A program made the position numbers and the translations under genes. The notes beneath the pieces were generated by a model. The model made no database searches and had not been told where the DNA came from. It worked only from the letters and a program-made list of their open reading frames with translations. Below, one piece after another: positions 53,926-63,565 of a stretch of 64,000 nt of DNA; position 1 is the stretch's first letter; each line of letters starts with the position of its first letter. Source of the DNA: Pseudomonadota bacterium (GTDB lineage: Bacteria; Pseudomonadota; Alphaproteobacteria; Rhizobiales; Beijerinckiaceae); NCBI GenBank assembly GCA_023426505.1, contig JAFAAP010000145.1, positions 10,067-74,066 of the forward strand. Direction: 5' to 3'.

Positions 53926-54603
53926 GTGGATGCGGCGGGCCTGCTGACGCCGGACGAGCGCGCGGCGCTCGACGCGAAGCTCAAGGCGCACGAGGACAAG
54001 ACCACCGACCAGGTGGTGGTCGCGACCGTGCGGTCCCTCGACGGGCTGACCATCGAGGATTACGGCAACCGCCTGTTCCGGCAGTGGAAGCTCGGCCAGG
54101 CCGACAAGAACAACGGCGCCCTCCTGCTCGTCGCCCCGAACGAGCGCAAGGTGCGCATCGAGGTCGGCTACGGGCTCGAAGGCGCGCTCACCGACGCCCT
54201 GTCCAAGGTGATCATCACCACGGCGGTCGCGCCGCAGTTCCAGAAGGGCAATTTCGCCGGCGGCATCGACGCGGGCGTCGACGCCATGCTGTCGATCCTG
54301 ACCGGCGACGCCGAGGAATGGCACCGCCGGGCGAAAGTCCGCGAGGACGAGACCAGCGCCATCGATCCCGTGGTGGCCTTCGTCATCATGCTGATCCTGT
54401 TCATAGTGATCTCGCGCATGATGAGCGGCGGCGGCCCGCGCGGCGCCAGGCGGGTGCGGCGGGGCGGCCCCTGGATCTTCCCCACAGGCGGAGGCTGGGG
54501 CGGCGGATGGTCGGGCGGATCGGGCGGAGGCGGCTTTTCCGGCGGCGGCTTCTCGGGAGGAGGCGGGTCGTCCGGCGGCGGCGGCGCCTCGGGGAGCTGG
54601 TAG
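53926..54603 (+). CDS. TPM-domain protein with Gly-rich tail (YgcG-like), start unclear
   Basis: 225 residues from GTG 53926, but the frame is open further upstream, with a complete signal-peptide-like stretch (GTALLALLLLVLLPVAALAQ) encoded from about 53839. No ATG, GTG or TTG precedes that stretch in frame; ATG 53799 is in another frame, and the REP-like palindrome lies between. The mature part is a TPM domain (about 1-140; VVVATVRSLDGLTIEDYGNR, RIEVGYGLEGALTDALSK), one helix, and a Gly/Ser-rich tail. Such proteins are exported and act with LemA at the envelope. Function not settled. Confidence 0.72.
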   Translation: MDAAGLLTPDERAALDAKLKAHEDKTTDQVVVATVRSLDGLTIEDYGNRLFRQWKLGQADKNNGALLLVAPNERKVRIEVGYGLEGALTDALSKVIITTAVAPQFQKGNFAGGIDAGVDAMLSILTGDAEEWHRRAKVREDETSAIDPVVAFVIMLILFIVISRMMSGGGPRGARRVRRGGPWIFPTGGGWGGGWSGGSGGGGFSGGGFSGGGGSSGGGGASGSW

Positions 54604-54604
54604 G

Positions 54605-55213
54605 ATGATCTCTGCAGAGGATCACGGGCGGCTGGAAAGCGCCATCCGGGACGTGGAGGACCAGAGCGCGGGCGAGCTCGTGGTGGTGGTGGCCGGGCAG
54701 GCCAACCACTACCGGTCCGTTCCGCTTCTCTGGGCGCTGCTGGCCGCCCTCGCGGTGCCTTGGCCGCTGATCTGGTTCACCGACCTTCCGCCCGCGCGCA
54801 TCTTCCAGGCGCAGCTGCTGGCGGCGCTGGCGTTCGCCCTGCTCCTGTCCTGGCCGGCCCTGCGCTTCGCCCTGGTGCCGGCGGCCGTGAAGCGCGCCCA
54901 GGTCCACGAGGCCGCGGCGCGGGAGTTCTTGAGCCGTGGGCTCACCCGCACCCGGGACAAGACCGGCATCCTGATCTACGTGGCGCTGGCCGAGCACCAC
55001 GCGGAGATCCTGGCCGATTCGGGGATCGCGGACCGGGTCGGGCCGGAGGTCTGGCACGACATCATCGCGAAGCTCACGGGCGAGATCCGGGAAGGTCGGC
55101 TGGCCGACGGGCTCGTGACCGCCATCGGGGAAGCGGGCGCCATCATGGCCCGGCACGCACCCGCGCGCTTCGACGACACCGACGAGCTGCCGAACCGGGT
55201 GATCCTGCTGTGA
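54605..55213 (+). CDS. TPM-domain membrane protein
   Basis: 202 residues. A short N-terminal half-TPM segment (EDQSAGELVVVVAGQA), two helices (about 40-58 and 68-88) and a C-terminal cytoplasmic TPM-like part (TGILIYVALAEHHAEILADS, then GIADRVG). The ATG is one base after the previous stop. LemA plus two TPM proteins in a row is a common operon; function unknown, envelope or photosystem assembly-like roles are known for some homologues. Confidence 0.85.
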   Translation: MISAEDHGRLESAIRDVEDQSAGELVVVVAGQANHYRSVPLLWALLAALAVPWPLIWFTDLPPARIFQAQLLAALAFALLLSWPALRFALVPAAVKRAQVHEAAAREFLSRGLTRTRDKTGILIYVALAEHHAEILADSGIADRVGPEVWHDIIAKLTGEIREGRLADGLVTAIGEAGAIMARHAPARFDDTDELPNRVILL

Positions 55214-55220
55214 AGGCGGG

Positions 55221-55973
55221 TTACCGGAGGCTCGCGCTCCGGGCGGCTCCGAGGATCACGCCCGGCCGGGACTCGTCGGACGTCTGGAGGAGCACCACGT
55301 AGCCGTCGGCGCCGCCGCGGGCGGCCTCCAGGGGCACCTCGAACCGGGCCGATCCGCCCCGCCATTCGCCGACGCGCTTCAGGCCGCGCACCACGTTGGC
55401 GTAGGTGACCGTCTTGCCCCGGTTCTCGCCGCGCTCGATCGGCACCGTGTGCTCGCGCAGGACCGGCAGCACCCAGACATCGGCGGCGCGCATGTCGGCC
55501 ATGTCGGTCTCGCGGACATTGATCACGACGCTGCCGTCGTTCTCGTCGAGGTTCACGTCGAGCGGCAGCTTCGCCTGGGTGCCGGTGGCATCGCGGATCG
55601 AGGCCTCGACCCGGGTCCGGTCGGACCCGATGCAGGGCTTGGTGCCGTTGATGATCATCTGGGGCGTGTAGACCTGCCGGTCGCTGCGGGCATGCGCGTA
55701 GGCCTTCTGGCGCTCCGTGAAGGACTTATGCGCCAGGGTGTCCTTCCAGCCGAGATAGTCCCAGTAGTTCACCGGGAACGACAGGGCGACGATGTCCGGC
55801 TCGCGGGCGAGCTCCGCCAGGACCGCATCGGCCGGCGGGCAGGAGGAGCAGCCCTGGCTCGTGAAGAGCTCGACGACCGCACGGGGCGGATCGGCCTGGG
55901 CCGGCTGCAGAAACGCAGCGAAGAGGACGGCCGCAGAGAACAGTTTCGATCGTGACACCATGATGCCTGCCAT
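55221..55973 (-). CDS. DUF1223 secreted thioredoxin-like protein
   Basis: 250 residues. A signal peptide (about 1-27) is followed by VVELFTSQGCSSCPPADAVL, a thioredoxin-like CxxC site, and YWDYLGWKDTLAHKSFTERQ, the core of DUF1223. The family is common in alphaproteobacteria and unstudied; a periplasmic redox role is inferred from the fold. Start ATG 55973; ATG 55961 also has a signal. It is convergent with the TPM gene. Confidence 0.88.
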   Translation of the reverse strand: MAGIMVSRSKLFSAAVLFAAFLQPAQADPPRAVVELFTSQGCSSCPPADAVLAELAREPDIVALSFPVNYWDYLGWKDTLAHKSFTERQKAYAHARSDRQVYTPQMIINGTKPCIGSDRTRVEASIRDATGTQAKLPLDVNLDENDGSVVINVRETDMADMRAADVWVLPVLREHTVPIERGENRGKTVTYANVVRGLKRVGEWRGGSARFEVPLEAARGGADGYVVLLQTSDESRPGVILGAARSASLR

Positions 55974-56001
55974 CGAACACGAAACCGGCCTCGAGGGAAA
56001 C

Positions 56002-56958
56002 TCACTTTACCTTGAGCGCCGGCTGGCCTTGACCGGTCGCAGGGACGCGCCAGCGGCGGTGCATCCAGAGCCATTGCTCCGGATGTTCGCGCACCCAGCT
56101 CTCGACCACCGACGTCATCTCCTGCATCGCTCCTTGAACGTCGATCTGGCCATCCGGATCCCGCGGCAGGTTGAGGGGCGGCGTGAGCTGGAGCCGGAAC
56201 CGGTGATTCGGCAGCCGGATCACCCGCACCCCGTGGACCGGGCAGTCGAAGCGGCGCGCGAACTTGCCGAGGATCGGGTTCACGAGGGCCGGGCGTCCCA
56301 TGAAGTTGACCACGACACCGCGGGTGAAATGCTGGTCGATGAGCATGCCCAGATGCCCGCCCTTCTCCAGCGCGCCCTGCATGGCGAAGGCCGCTCCCTG
56401 GCGGGCGGCCTCGAGCCCGCCCCTGGTCTCGCTGCGGATCTCGTGCAGGACCCGGGCCACGGCCGGATCGTTGGGAGCGCGGAAGACCGCCGTCGTGTCG
56501 AGCCCGAACCGGGCCGCGCAGATCGCCGGCAGCTCCCAGTTGGCGAGATGGGCCGAGAAGATGATGCCGGGCCGGCCGTCGTCGCGCAGGGCCAGGAAGT
56601 GGTCGATGCCGTCCACCTCGGTGCGGCCCGGCGCGGAGCTGTCGGGATCGAAGTCGAAAAGCCGGCCGAGATGCGGGTACTCGCCCCCGACGCGCCCCAG
56701 ATTGTCCCAGGCGGAGAGCGCCAGCGCCTTCACGTCCTTCTCGGGCATGTCCGGATAGACCGCCCGGATGTTGGACAGCGCCGTCCTGTGCGCCGGAAGC
56801 CACGGCCCGATCGTGCGGGTGAGCGCCGCCCCGACCGCGGCCGAGCGCTCTGGGCCGAGGGCCCGCGCCAGGGCGAAGACGCCGCGCACGACCCCGACCA
56901 TGAGGGTTTCGGTCAGGCGCGAGACGAGGCTGCGGGGACGTTTGGAAGCGTGAACCAC
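56002..56958 (-). CDS. lpxXL: Lipid A very-long-chain acyltransferase, LpxL/HtrB superfamily (LpxXL)
   Basis: 318 residues. The acyltransferase HX4E motif is HLANWE in IIFSAHLANWELPA, with GMLIDQHFTRGVVVNFMGRP further on and WLWMHRRWRVP at the C-terminus, as in LpxL/LpxM/LpxXL. Its position as the last gene of the C28 fatty acid cluster supports LpxXL, which transfers the 27-hydroxyoctacosanoyl chain from AcpXL to lipid A at the inner membrane. GTG 56958 is chosen because AGGA lies upstream; a TTG 33 bases earlier is possible. Confidence 0.9.
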   Translation of the reverse strand: MVHASKRPRSLVSRLTETLMVGVVRGVFALARALGPERSAAVGAALTRTIGPWLPAHRTALSNIRAVYPDMPEKDVKALALSAWDNLGRVGGEYPHLGRLFDFDPDSSAPGRTEVDGIDHFLALRDDGRPGIIFSAHLANWELPAICAARFGLDTTAVFRAPNDPAVARVLHEIRSETRGGLEAARQGAAFAMQGALEKGGHLGMLIDQHFTRGVVVNFMGRPALVNPILGKFARRFDCPVHGVRVIRLPNHRFRLQLTPPLNLPRDPDGQIDVQGAMQEMTSVVESWVREHPEQWLWMHRRWRVPATGQGQPALKVK

Positions 56959-57067
56959 GAAATCGATCCTGGCGTGGGAAGCCTTTTGCAACGGGAGACG
57001 GGTCTTTTTCGCGACTCGTCCCCGCCGTCAAGGCCCGCCCGCGCGGCGGCGTGTCGTTCGGACGATG

Positions 57068-58090
57068 TCAGAACGTGATGACGACCTTGCCGAAGACCTT
57101 GCGGCCCTCGAGCCGTTCCAGACCTTGTCGGAACTCGTCGAGCGGGAAGACGGCATCGATCACCGGGGTCATGCCCTGGGCCATCTTGTCGAGCGACTGG
57201 GAGATGTTCTCGATCCGGCAGCCGAAGGAGCCGAAGATCCGGTACTGCTGCTGGAAGAGCTGCATCAGGTTCATGGTGGTGGAGACGCCCGAGGTCGAGC
57301 CGCAGGTGACGAGGCGCCCGCCGCGCTTGAGGCAGAGGAGGGAGCCGTTCCAGGTGTCGGCGCCCACATGCTCGAACACCACGTCGACCCCTTTGCGCTT
57401 AGTGAGGCGGCGGACCTCGCCCTCGAAGCGCTCGGTGCGGTAGTTGATGACGTGATCGGCGCCGAGCGCCTTCGCCTTCTCGCCCTTCTCGTCGTCGCCG
57501 ACCGTCGTGTAGACCGTGCAGCCGATCGCCTTGGCCATCTTGATCGCGGCCGTGCCGATGCCCGATCCCCCGGCATGGACCAGGATCGACTCGCCGGGCT
57601 CGAGCTTCGCGTTGTCGAACAGCATGTGCTGCACGGTGCCGAAGCCGATCGGCGCGCAGGCCGCCTGCTCGAAGGTGACGCCTTTCGGCACCGGGATCAC
57701 GAGGCGCTCGGGCCGGTTGATGAATTCGCGGGCGAAGCCGTCGATGTGGAAGCCCATGATGCCGGCGACGTTCTCGCAGAGATTGTCCCAGCCCTTCCGG
57801 CAGGCGCCGCAGTGGCCGCAGGTCTCGGCCCCGTACATCGTGACCGGATCGCCCGCCTTGAACCGGGTCACGCCTTCGCCGACCGCCGCGACCTCGCCGG
57901 ACGCTTCGACGCCCACGGCCTGGGGCATCTTGCGTTTGGCGAAGGCCATGCCGCGGAAGCCCCAGACATCGAGATAGTTGAGGGCGAGCGCCCGCACCCG
58001 GATCTGGACCTCGCCCGCACCCGGAGGCGGCGGAGGGTCCATCTCGGTCAGGCGCAGGTCACGGTCGCCGAAGAGCTGAAGGGAGCGCAT
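57068..58090 (-). CDS. Zinc-type alcohol dehydrogenase/enoyl reductase of the lipid A C28 cluster
   Basis: 340 residues of the MDR superfamily. The structural-zinc Cys set is CGHCGACRKGWDNLC, with GVEASGEVAAVGEG before it and the NAD-binding loop GGSGIGTAAIKMAKAIG. In Rhizobium and Brucella this position is held by adh2XL (fabXL), which is thought to make a reduction or hydroxyl-related step in building 27-hydroxyoctacosanoate. It is between an SDR gene and lpxXL. AGG precedes ATG 58090. The exact step is not proved. Confidence 0.88.
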   Translation of the reverse strand: MRSLQLFGDRDLRLTEMDPPPPPGAGEVQIRVRALALNYLDVWGFRGMAFAKRKMPQAVGVEASGEVAAVGEGVTRFKAGDPVTMYGAETCGHCGACRKGWDNLCENVAGIMGFHIDGFAREFINRPERLVIPVPKGVTFEQAACAPIGFGTVQHMLFDNAKLEPGESILVHAGGSGIGTAAIKMAKAIGCTVYTTVGDDEKGEKAKALGADHVINYRTERFEGEVRRLTKRKGVDVVFEHVGADTWNGSLLCLKRGGRLVTCGSTSGVSTTMNLMQLFQQQYRIFGSFGCRIENISQSLDKMAQGMTPVIDAVFPLDEFRQGLERLEGRKVFGKVVITF

Positions 58091-58158
58091 GTCGATACCT
58101 ATGGTCGGCGTCACCCCCATCCATTCGGGGATCCATTCTCGGGTGAGCCAAGACGTGG

Positions 58159-58181
58159 ATGGCCGGGACGAGCCCGGCCAT
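58159..58181. repeat. Dispersed palindrome, ATGGCCGGG family
   Basis: Arms ATGGCCGGG and CCCGGCCAT with a five-base loop, within GTGGATGGCCGGGAC, a spelling widespread in Hyphomicrobiales. It lies between the SDR and the dehydrogenase genes in an otherwise tight operon. Confidence 0.6.
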
Positions 58182-58288
58182 GACGAAAGAAACCGTTTCG
58201 CGGCGGCTTAACGGGCGGAGCCGCGGATGACAAGCACCTGGGTGCCATCCCCTTCCCGCACCCGCGGCGCGCCGGGGATGGCGGAGTC

Positions 58289-59035
58289 CTACCGGTGCAC
58301 GCCCAGCATCGACGTCAGGCCGCCGTCGATGGGCAGCACCGTGCCGGTGATGTAGGCGGCGGGCTCGCTCATGAGGAAGGCCGCGAGCCCTGCGATCTCC
58401 TCCGGCTTCGCGAAGCGCCCGGCGGGAATCTGCTTTTCCATGCTCTCGCGATAGGCGGCATATGGCGCCATCATGTCCGTGTCGATGAATCCCGGGGCGA
58501 TCACGTTGACAGTGACGCCGCGCTTGGCGGTCTCGACGGAGAGCGTGCGGCAATAGGAGATCAACGCGCCCTTGGAAGCCGCGTAGGCCGCGTTGCCGGG
58601 ATTGCCCTGGAGCGCCGCCACGGAGCCGATGGCGACGATGCGGCCGGCCTTCTGGCGGATCATGCCGCGCATGAGCGCCTTGGCGATGCGGGTCAGCGAC
58701 CAGAAGTTCACCTGCATGGCGGCCTCAGCCTTGTCCTGCTGCATCATGGCCGCGAGGGCGTCGTAGGGCTGGCCGGCATTGTGCACGAGGCCGAAGAAGC
58801 TCTCCCCCTCGATGGCCTCGCAGAAGGCTTCCAGGGCCGCCTTGTCGGCGAGGTCGAGGGCATGCGCCTTGATGGCGCGGCCAGGATGGGCGCCCATCAG
58901 CTCGTCGGCAAGCGCCAGGGCGGCGTCGCCGGAGGAGCGGTAGGTGAAGTCCACGTCGTGGCCGGCGGCCGCCAGCGCCCGCACGATGGCGGCGCCGACG
59001 CCTTTGCCGCCACCGGTGACAAGAATGCGGGTCAT
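58289..59035 (-). CDS. Short-chain dehydrogenase, FabG-like 3-oxoacyl-ACP reductase
   Basis: 248 residues. VTGGGKGVGAAI is the NADP loop, LVHNAGQ follows, and the catalytic Ser-Tyr-Lys set is in AIGSVAA and AYAASKGAL, with DGGLTSMLG at the end. Embedded in the lipid A C28 cluster between FabF1XL and the dehydrogenase, it likely reduces the 3-oxoacyl-AcpXL made by the synthases. Some rhizobial clusters lack this gene. It is 12 bases after FabF1XL. Confidence 0.9.
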   Translation of the reverse strand: MTRILVTGGGKGVGAAIVRALAAAGHDVDFTYRSSGDAALALADELMGAHPGRAIKAHALDLADKAALEAFCEAIEGESFFGLVHNAGQPYDALAAMMQQDKAEAAMQVNFWSLTRIAKALMRGMIRQKAGRIVAIGSVAALQGNPGNAAYAASKGALISYCRTLSVETAKRGVTVNVIAPGFIDTDMMAPYAAYRESMEKQIPAGRFAKPEEIAGLAAFLMSEPAAYITGTVLPIDGGLTSMLGVHR

Positions 59036-59047
59036 GGTTTGCTCCGG

Positions 59048-60322
<1,275 letters not shown>

Positions 60323-60335
60323 GGCGTCTGCTCCT

Positions 60336-61463
60336 TTAGGAAACCTTGGTGAGCCGCACGGCGCCTTCGCCGCGCCAGTGGCCGACGGAGGTGACGAGCG
60401 CCTCGTTCGCCTTGTTGTCGGCGATGAGGGCCGCCGCAAGCGCCACCCCGATCGGCGCCTGCGCCTCCATGGTGTGGCCGACGAGATCGCCCGTGGCGTG
60501 GATCGCCGCGTTCGGCGCGAGCGCCGCGAGCGCCGCCTGCTCGTCCTCGGTGATACCCGTCACGCCGGTGGCGCCGGACAGGACCACGTCCGGACGGGCG
60601 CCGAGCCGGTCCGCCTGCGCCCGAAGCGCCTGACCGACGCTGCCGGGCTTGCGCCGGCTGCGGTCGGACGTGATGCCCGCGAGGGTCGCGAGCGGCGTCG
60701 CGCCGCGGGCGGCCGCGTGCTCGCGGGATTCGAGCACCAGGAAGCAGGCGCCGCTGCCGAGGATCATGCCGCCGCCCTCCGGGGCGCGCTCGCGCACCGG
60801 CTGGAACGGATGCTTCCAGAGGAAGCCGCCCATCTCGTAGATCAGCAGCACGTCGGGGCGCTCGGCGTTGTAGGCGCCGCCGACGAGGAAAATGTCGTTC
60901 TGGCCCGAGGCGATGCGCTCCCGGGCGATGCGGATCGCGTCCACGCCGCTCGATTCCTCGCCCATGAAGGTGCGGGACGCGCCGGTGACGCCGTGCACGA
61001 TCGAGATGTTGCCGGCGAGCAGGTTGGAGAGCTGCGCCAGGAACAGGGTCGGGCGCAGGTCGCCCATGAGGCGCTCGTTGAGGAACACGCCCGGGTTCCC
61101 GGCCGTGCGAAGGCCCGTGAGGATCTGGCCATCGACCGCGTAATCGCGCTCGCCGCCGCCGGCCGCCACGATCAGGTGCATGCGGCCCTTCAGGGCGGCG
61201 TCGTCCTTGGCGCCGGCCGCTTCGAGGGCGAGGCCGGCCGCATAGCAGCCGAGCTTCTGCCAGGCCTCCATCTGCCGCTGGTCGGACTTCTTGGCGATCT
61301 GCCGGTCCCAGTCGAGCGCCACCGCCGGATGGATCGGATAAGGCGCAAAGGTCTCGGCGTCGACCCGCGGGGCGGCTTTGCCGGAGAGCGCCGCCAGATG
61401 GGCCTCGGCGCCCTCGCCGAGGCTCGACACGAGACCGATCCCGGTCACCACCACGTCACGCAT
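60336..61463 (-). CDS. Beta-ketoacyl-ACP synthase-like FabF2XL, lacks catalytic Cys and one His
   Basis: 375 residues of the thiolase fold. Aligned by eye with FabF1XL, the active-site region ACSSGATAIQ corresponds to EESSGVDAIR, so Cys is replaced by Glu. The His of INAHGT corresponds to SGATGVT, i.e. Ala. The second His is kept in LVGHTMEAQAP. This pattern resembles the chain-length factors of type II polyketide synthases, so it may pair with FabF1XL to set the C28 length. It overlaps FabZXL by eight bases. Confidence 0.88.
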   Translation of the reverse strand: MRDVVVTGIGLVSSLGEGAEAHLAALSGKAAPRVDAETFAPYPIHPAVALDWDRQIAKKSDQRQMEAWQKLGCYAAGLALEAAGAKDDAALKGRMHLIVAAGGGERDYAVDGQILTGLRTAGNPGVFLNERLMGDLRPTLFLAQLSNLLAGNISIVHGVTGASRTFMGEESSGVDAIRIARERIASGQNDIFLVGGAYNAERPDVLLIYEMGGFLWKHPFQPVRERAPEGGGMILGSGACFLVLESREHAAARGATPLATLAGITSDRSRRKPGSVGQALRAQADRLGARPDVVLSGATGVTGITEDEQAALAALAPNAAIHATGDLVGHTMEAQAPIGVALAAALIADNKANEALVTSVGHWRGEGAVRLTKVS

Positions 61464-61923
61464 CGGCGTTCTCCGTCAGAAGCCCGATGCGGCGCCCCTG
61501 GGCGCGCATCAGCTGGTCCATGCCTTCGGGGAAGGGCATGATGCGGAACCGCAGCTCCGCGTCGCAGATCGCCTTGCCCTCGACGGCGATCCTCGCCTTT
61601 GTGACCGCATAGCCCGAGCCCTCGTGCTCGAGCTGGGCCGAGACGGTCAGGACCGTGCCGGGCCCGACGAAGGTGCGGAAGCGCGCCTTGTCGACCGCCA
61701 TGAGGAACGGCATGTGGGTGAAGTTCATCAGGCCGAGCACGAGGTAGCCGGAGGCCTGGGCCATGGTCTCGGTGAGGAGGACGCCGGGCACCAGGGGGTG
61801 GCCCGGGAAATGCCCTTCGAAAACCGGGCTTTCCTGGGGCACGGTGGATTGGGCCTCGATGCGCTTGGTCTCGCGGTCGAGGACCGTCACCCGGTCGATC
61901 ATTTCAAAGTATTCGAGGCGCAT
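61456..61923 (-). CDS. 3-hydroxyacyl-ACP dehydratase FabZXL
   Basis: 155 residues. The hot-dog fold motif is EGHFPGHPLVPGVLLTE with His38 and Glu52 as the FabZ catalytic pair. In the cluster it dehydrates 3-hydroxyacyl-AcpXL. It overlaps the FabF2XL gene by eight bases and lies 129 bases after acpXL. Length is usual for FabZ. Confidence 0.93.
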   Translation of the reverse strand: MRLEYFEMIDRVTVLDRETKRIEAQSTVPQESPVFEGHFPGHPLVPGVLLTETMAQASGYLVLGLMNFTHMPFLMAVDKARFRTFVGPGTVLTVSAQLEHEGSGYAVTKARIAVEGKAICDAELRFRIMPFPEGMDQLMRAQGRRIGLLTENADA

Positions 61924-62052
61924 CCGGAACCTTCAGGCCATTCCCAGTTCATGTCCGGCCGGGCCGGGGAAGCGGGCCGATCTCCGCAGAGCCTTGCGGA
62001 TCGCCTCTCCGAACCGGCCCGGGGGCCGGCGCGCCGGATCGTCCAAGTCTCT

Positions 62053-62334
62053 TTATGCGTTCTTCGCGGCCACCAGGGCGTCGATCCGGGCCACGAGGTT
62101 CTTGAGCACGAAGTACTCCTCGGCCGGAGCCTTGCCCTCGTTGACCTCCTGCGTCCACTGCTCGAGCGGCAGCTTGATGCCGAAGGCCTTGTCGATCGCG
62201 AAGGCGATGTCCAGGAAGGCGAGCGAGTCGATGCCCAGGTCGTCGATGGCGTGGCTTTCCGGCGTGATCTGCTCGCGCGGAATGTCGGCGGTCTCGGAAA
62301 TGATGCCGGCGACGGTCTCATAGGTGGACGACAT
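62053..62334 (-). CDS. acpXL: Acyl carrier protein AcpXL
   Basis: 93 residues. [15 protein letters not shown] carries Ser37 for the 4'-phosphopantetheine arm. The length and acidic helices match AcpXL, the special carrier for the 27-hydroxyoctacosanoate chain of lipid A. It is the first gene of the seven-gene leftward cluster. AGGAG nine bases before ATG 62334 fixes the start. A divergent gene begins 329 bases away. Confidence 0.95.
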   Translation of the reverse strand: MSSTYETVAGIISETADIPREQITPESHAIDDLGIDSLAFLDIAFAIDKAFGIKLPLEQWTQEVNEGKAPAEEYFVLKNLVARIDALVAAKNA

Positions 62335-62662
62335 GGCGCCGCTCTCCTGCAATGCTGTGTCTCGACGATGCGCACCGCCGGGCCTCGATGGGCCCGAACC
62401 CCGGCCGCTCTTGTCGTCAAGGAGGGTTGTATCGAAACGCACCCCTTACACGACCGGCCGCAGGGCGGCAACTGATACGATTCCGTCTGGTTAAGCGTTC
62501 CCGTGAGGCAAATCGCGGCGTCGGGCCGGTTCGGGACCGGCTGCGGCGTAGGCGTGGGGGCGGGAGCGTTGATTAATCGGCCGGCTTCGGGAATAAGGGG
62601 CGGCTTCGGGGCCGCAACGCCCCGATTTCCGTATTTTCTGCAGACCTCGCAATCGGATCGAC
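62335..62662. other. Divergent intergenic region of the lipid A cluster
   Basis: A 328-base gap with no credible gene. A hairpin GCCGGT/ACCGGC lies at 62525-62541 and an AT-rich patch TTGATTAATC near 62570. It must hold the promoter of acpXL and that of the phosphatase gene; neither can be placed firmly. Confidence 0.5.
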
Positions 62663-63385
62663 GTGTTCAACAGGTTCCTCAAGCCTGAAATCCGCTATGC
62701 CCGGCGCATGGCCCGGATCGCCCGCTGGGACAGACCCCTGGAGGGCGGGATCGGCCGCCTGCGCGCCTGGGCCAACATGCTCCTGGTCGACCACGGGGTC
62801 TTCCGGCTGATCTACCTCAACAAGCACCGGGTCTCGGAGCGCCTCTGGCGCTCGGCCCAACCGGCCCCGCACCAGATCGCGCGGCTGAAGGCCGAGGGGG
62901 TCCGCACCATCGTCAACCTGCGCGGCGGGCGCGAGCACGGCTCCTGGCAGCTCCAGAAGGACGCCTGCGAGCGGCTCGGCATCCACCTGACCGAGTTCGT
63001 GGTGCGCTCCCGCGGGGCTCCGGACCGGGACACCCTGCTCCAGGCGGCGGCGTTCTTCGAGAAGATCGAGTACCCGGCCGTCATGCACTGCAAGTCGGGA
63101 GCCGACCGGGCCGGCTTCGTGGCCGCCCTGTACCTCATCGTCCACGAGGGCCGCAGCGTCGACGAGGCCCAGCGCCAGCTCTCGGTGCGCTACGGCCATT
63201 TCCGCTTCTCGAAGACCGGCATCCTCGACGCCTTCTTCGACCTCTACCGCCGCGAGGGCGAGGCCAGGGGCATGTCCTTCCTGACCTGGCTCGAGACCAC
63301 CTACGACCCCGAGACGCTGGAGCGGAGCTTCAGGCCCGGCTTCTGGTCGAACATCCTCGTCGACCGCATCATGCGGCGGGAGTAG
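62663..63385 (+). CDS. Tyrosine/dual-specificity phosphatase-family protein
   Basis: 240 residues. The signature HCX5R is HCKSGADR in AVMHCKSGADRAGFVAALYL, with the general-acid loop upstream. The basic N-terminus (PEIRYARRMARIARW) and a WxxxL-type C-terminus surround the domain. It is divergent from acpXL and next to an ABC exporter. The GTG start 62663 lacks a clear ribosome site. Substrate unknown; envelope regulation is suggested only by position. Confidence 0.82.
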   Translation: MFNRFLKPEIRYARRMARIARWDRPLEGGIGRLRAWANMLLVDHGVFRLIYLNKHRVSERLWRSAQPAPHQIARLKAEGVRTIVNLRGGREHGSWQLQKDACERLGIHLTEFVVRSRGAPDRDTLLQAAAFFEKIEYPAVMHCKSGADRAGFVAALYLIVHEGRSVDEAQRQLSVRYGHFRFSKTGILDAFFDLYRREGEARGMSFLTWLETTYDPETLERSFRPGFWSNILVDRIMRRE

Positions 63386-63431
63386 CGGGCAGCACCATCG
63401 CGGATCATTCGGCGGGCAGGCGTCCCCACAG

Positions 63432-63540
63432 CCTCACCCTGAGGAGGTCACGTGAGTGACCGTCTCGAAGGGCGGGGCGTCTCCAGTGCTCTCTGAAAGC
63501 ATCCTTCGAGACGCCGCTTACGCGGCTCCTCAGGATGAGG
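63432..63540. repeat. Composite dispersed inverted repeat
   Basis: Outer arms CCTCACCCTGAGGAG (63432-63446) and CTCCTCAGGATGAGG (63526-63540) have one mismatch; inner arms CGTCTCGAAGG (63461-63471) and CCTTCGAGACG (63503-63513) are perfect. The whole 109-base unit lies between two convergent genes and matches a repeat common in Hyphomicrobiales, including GCATCCTTCGAGACGC. Confidence 0.75.
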
Positions 63541-63565
63541 ACGGGAATTGTCGCGGGGCGAATCC

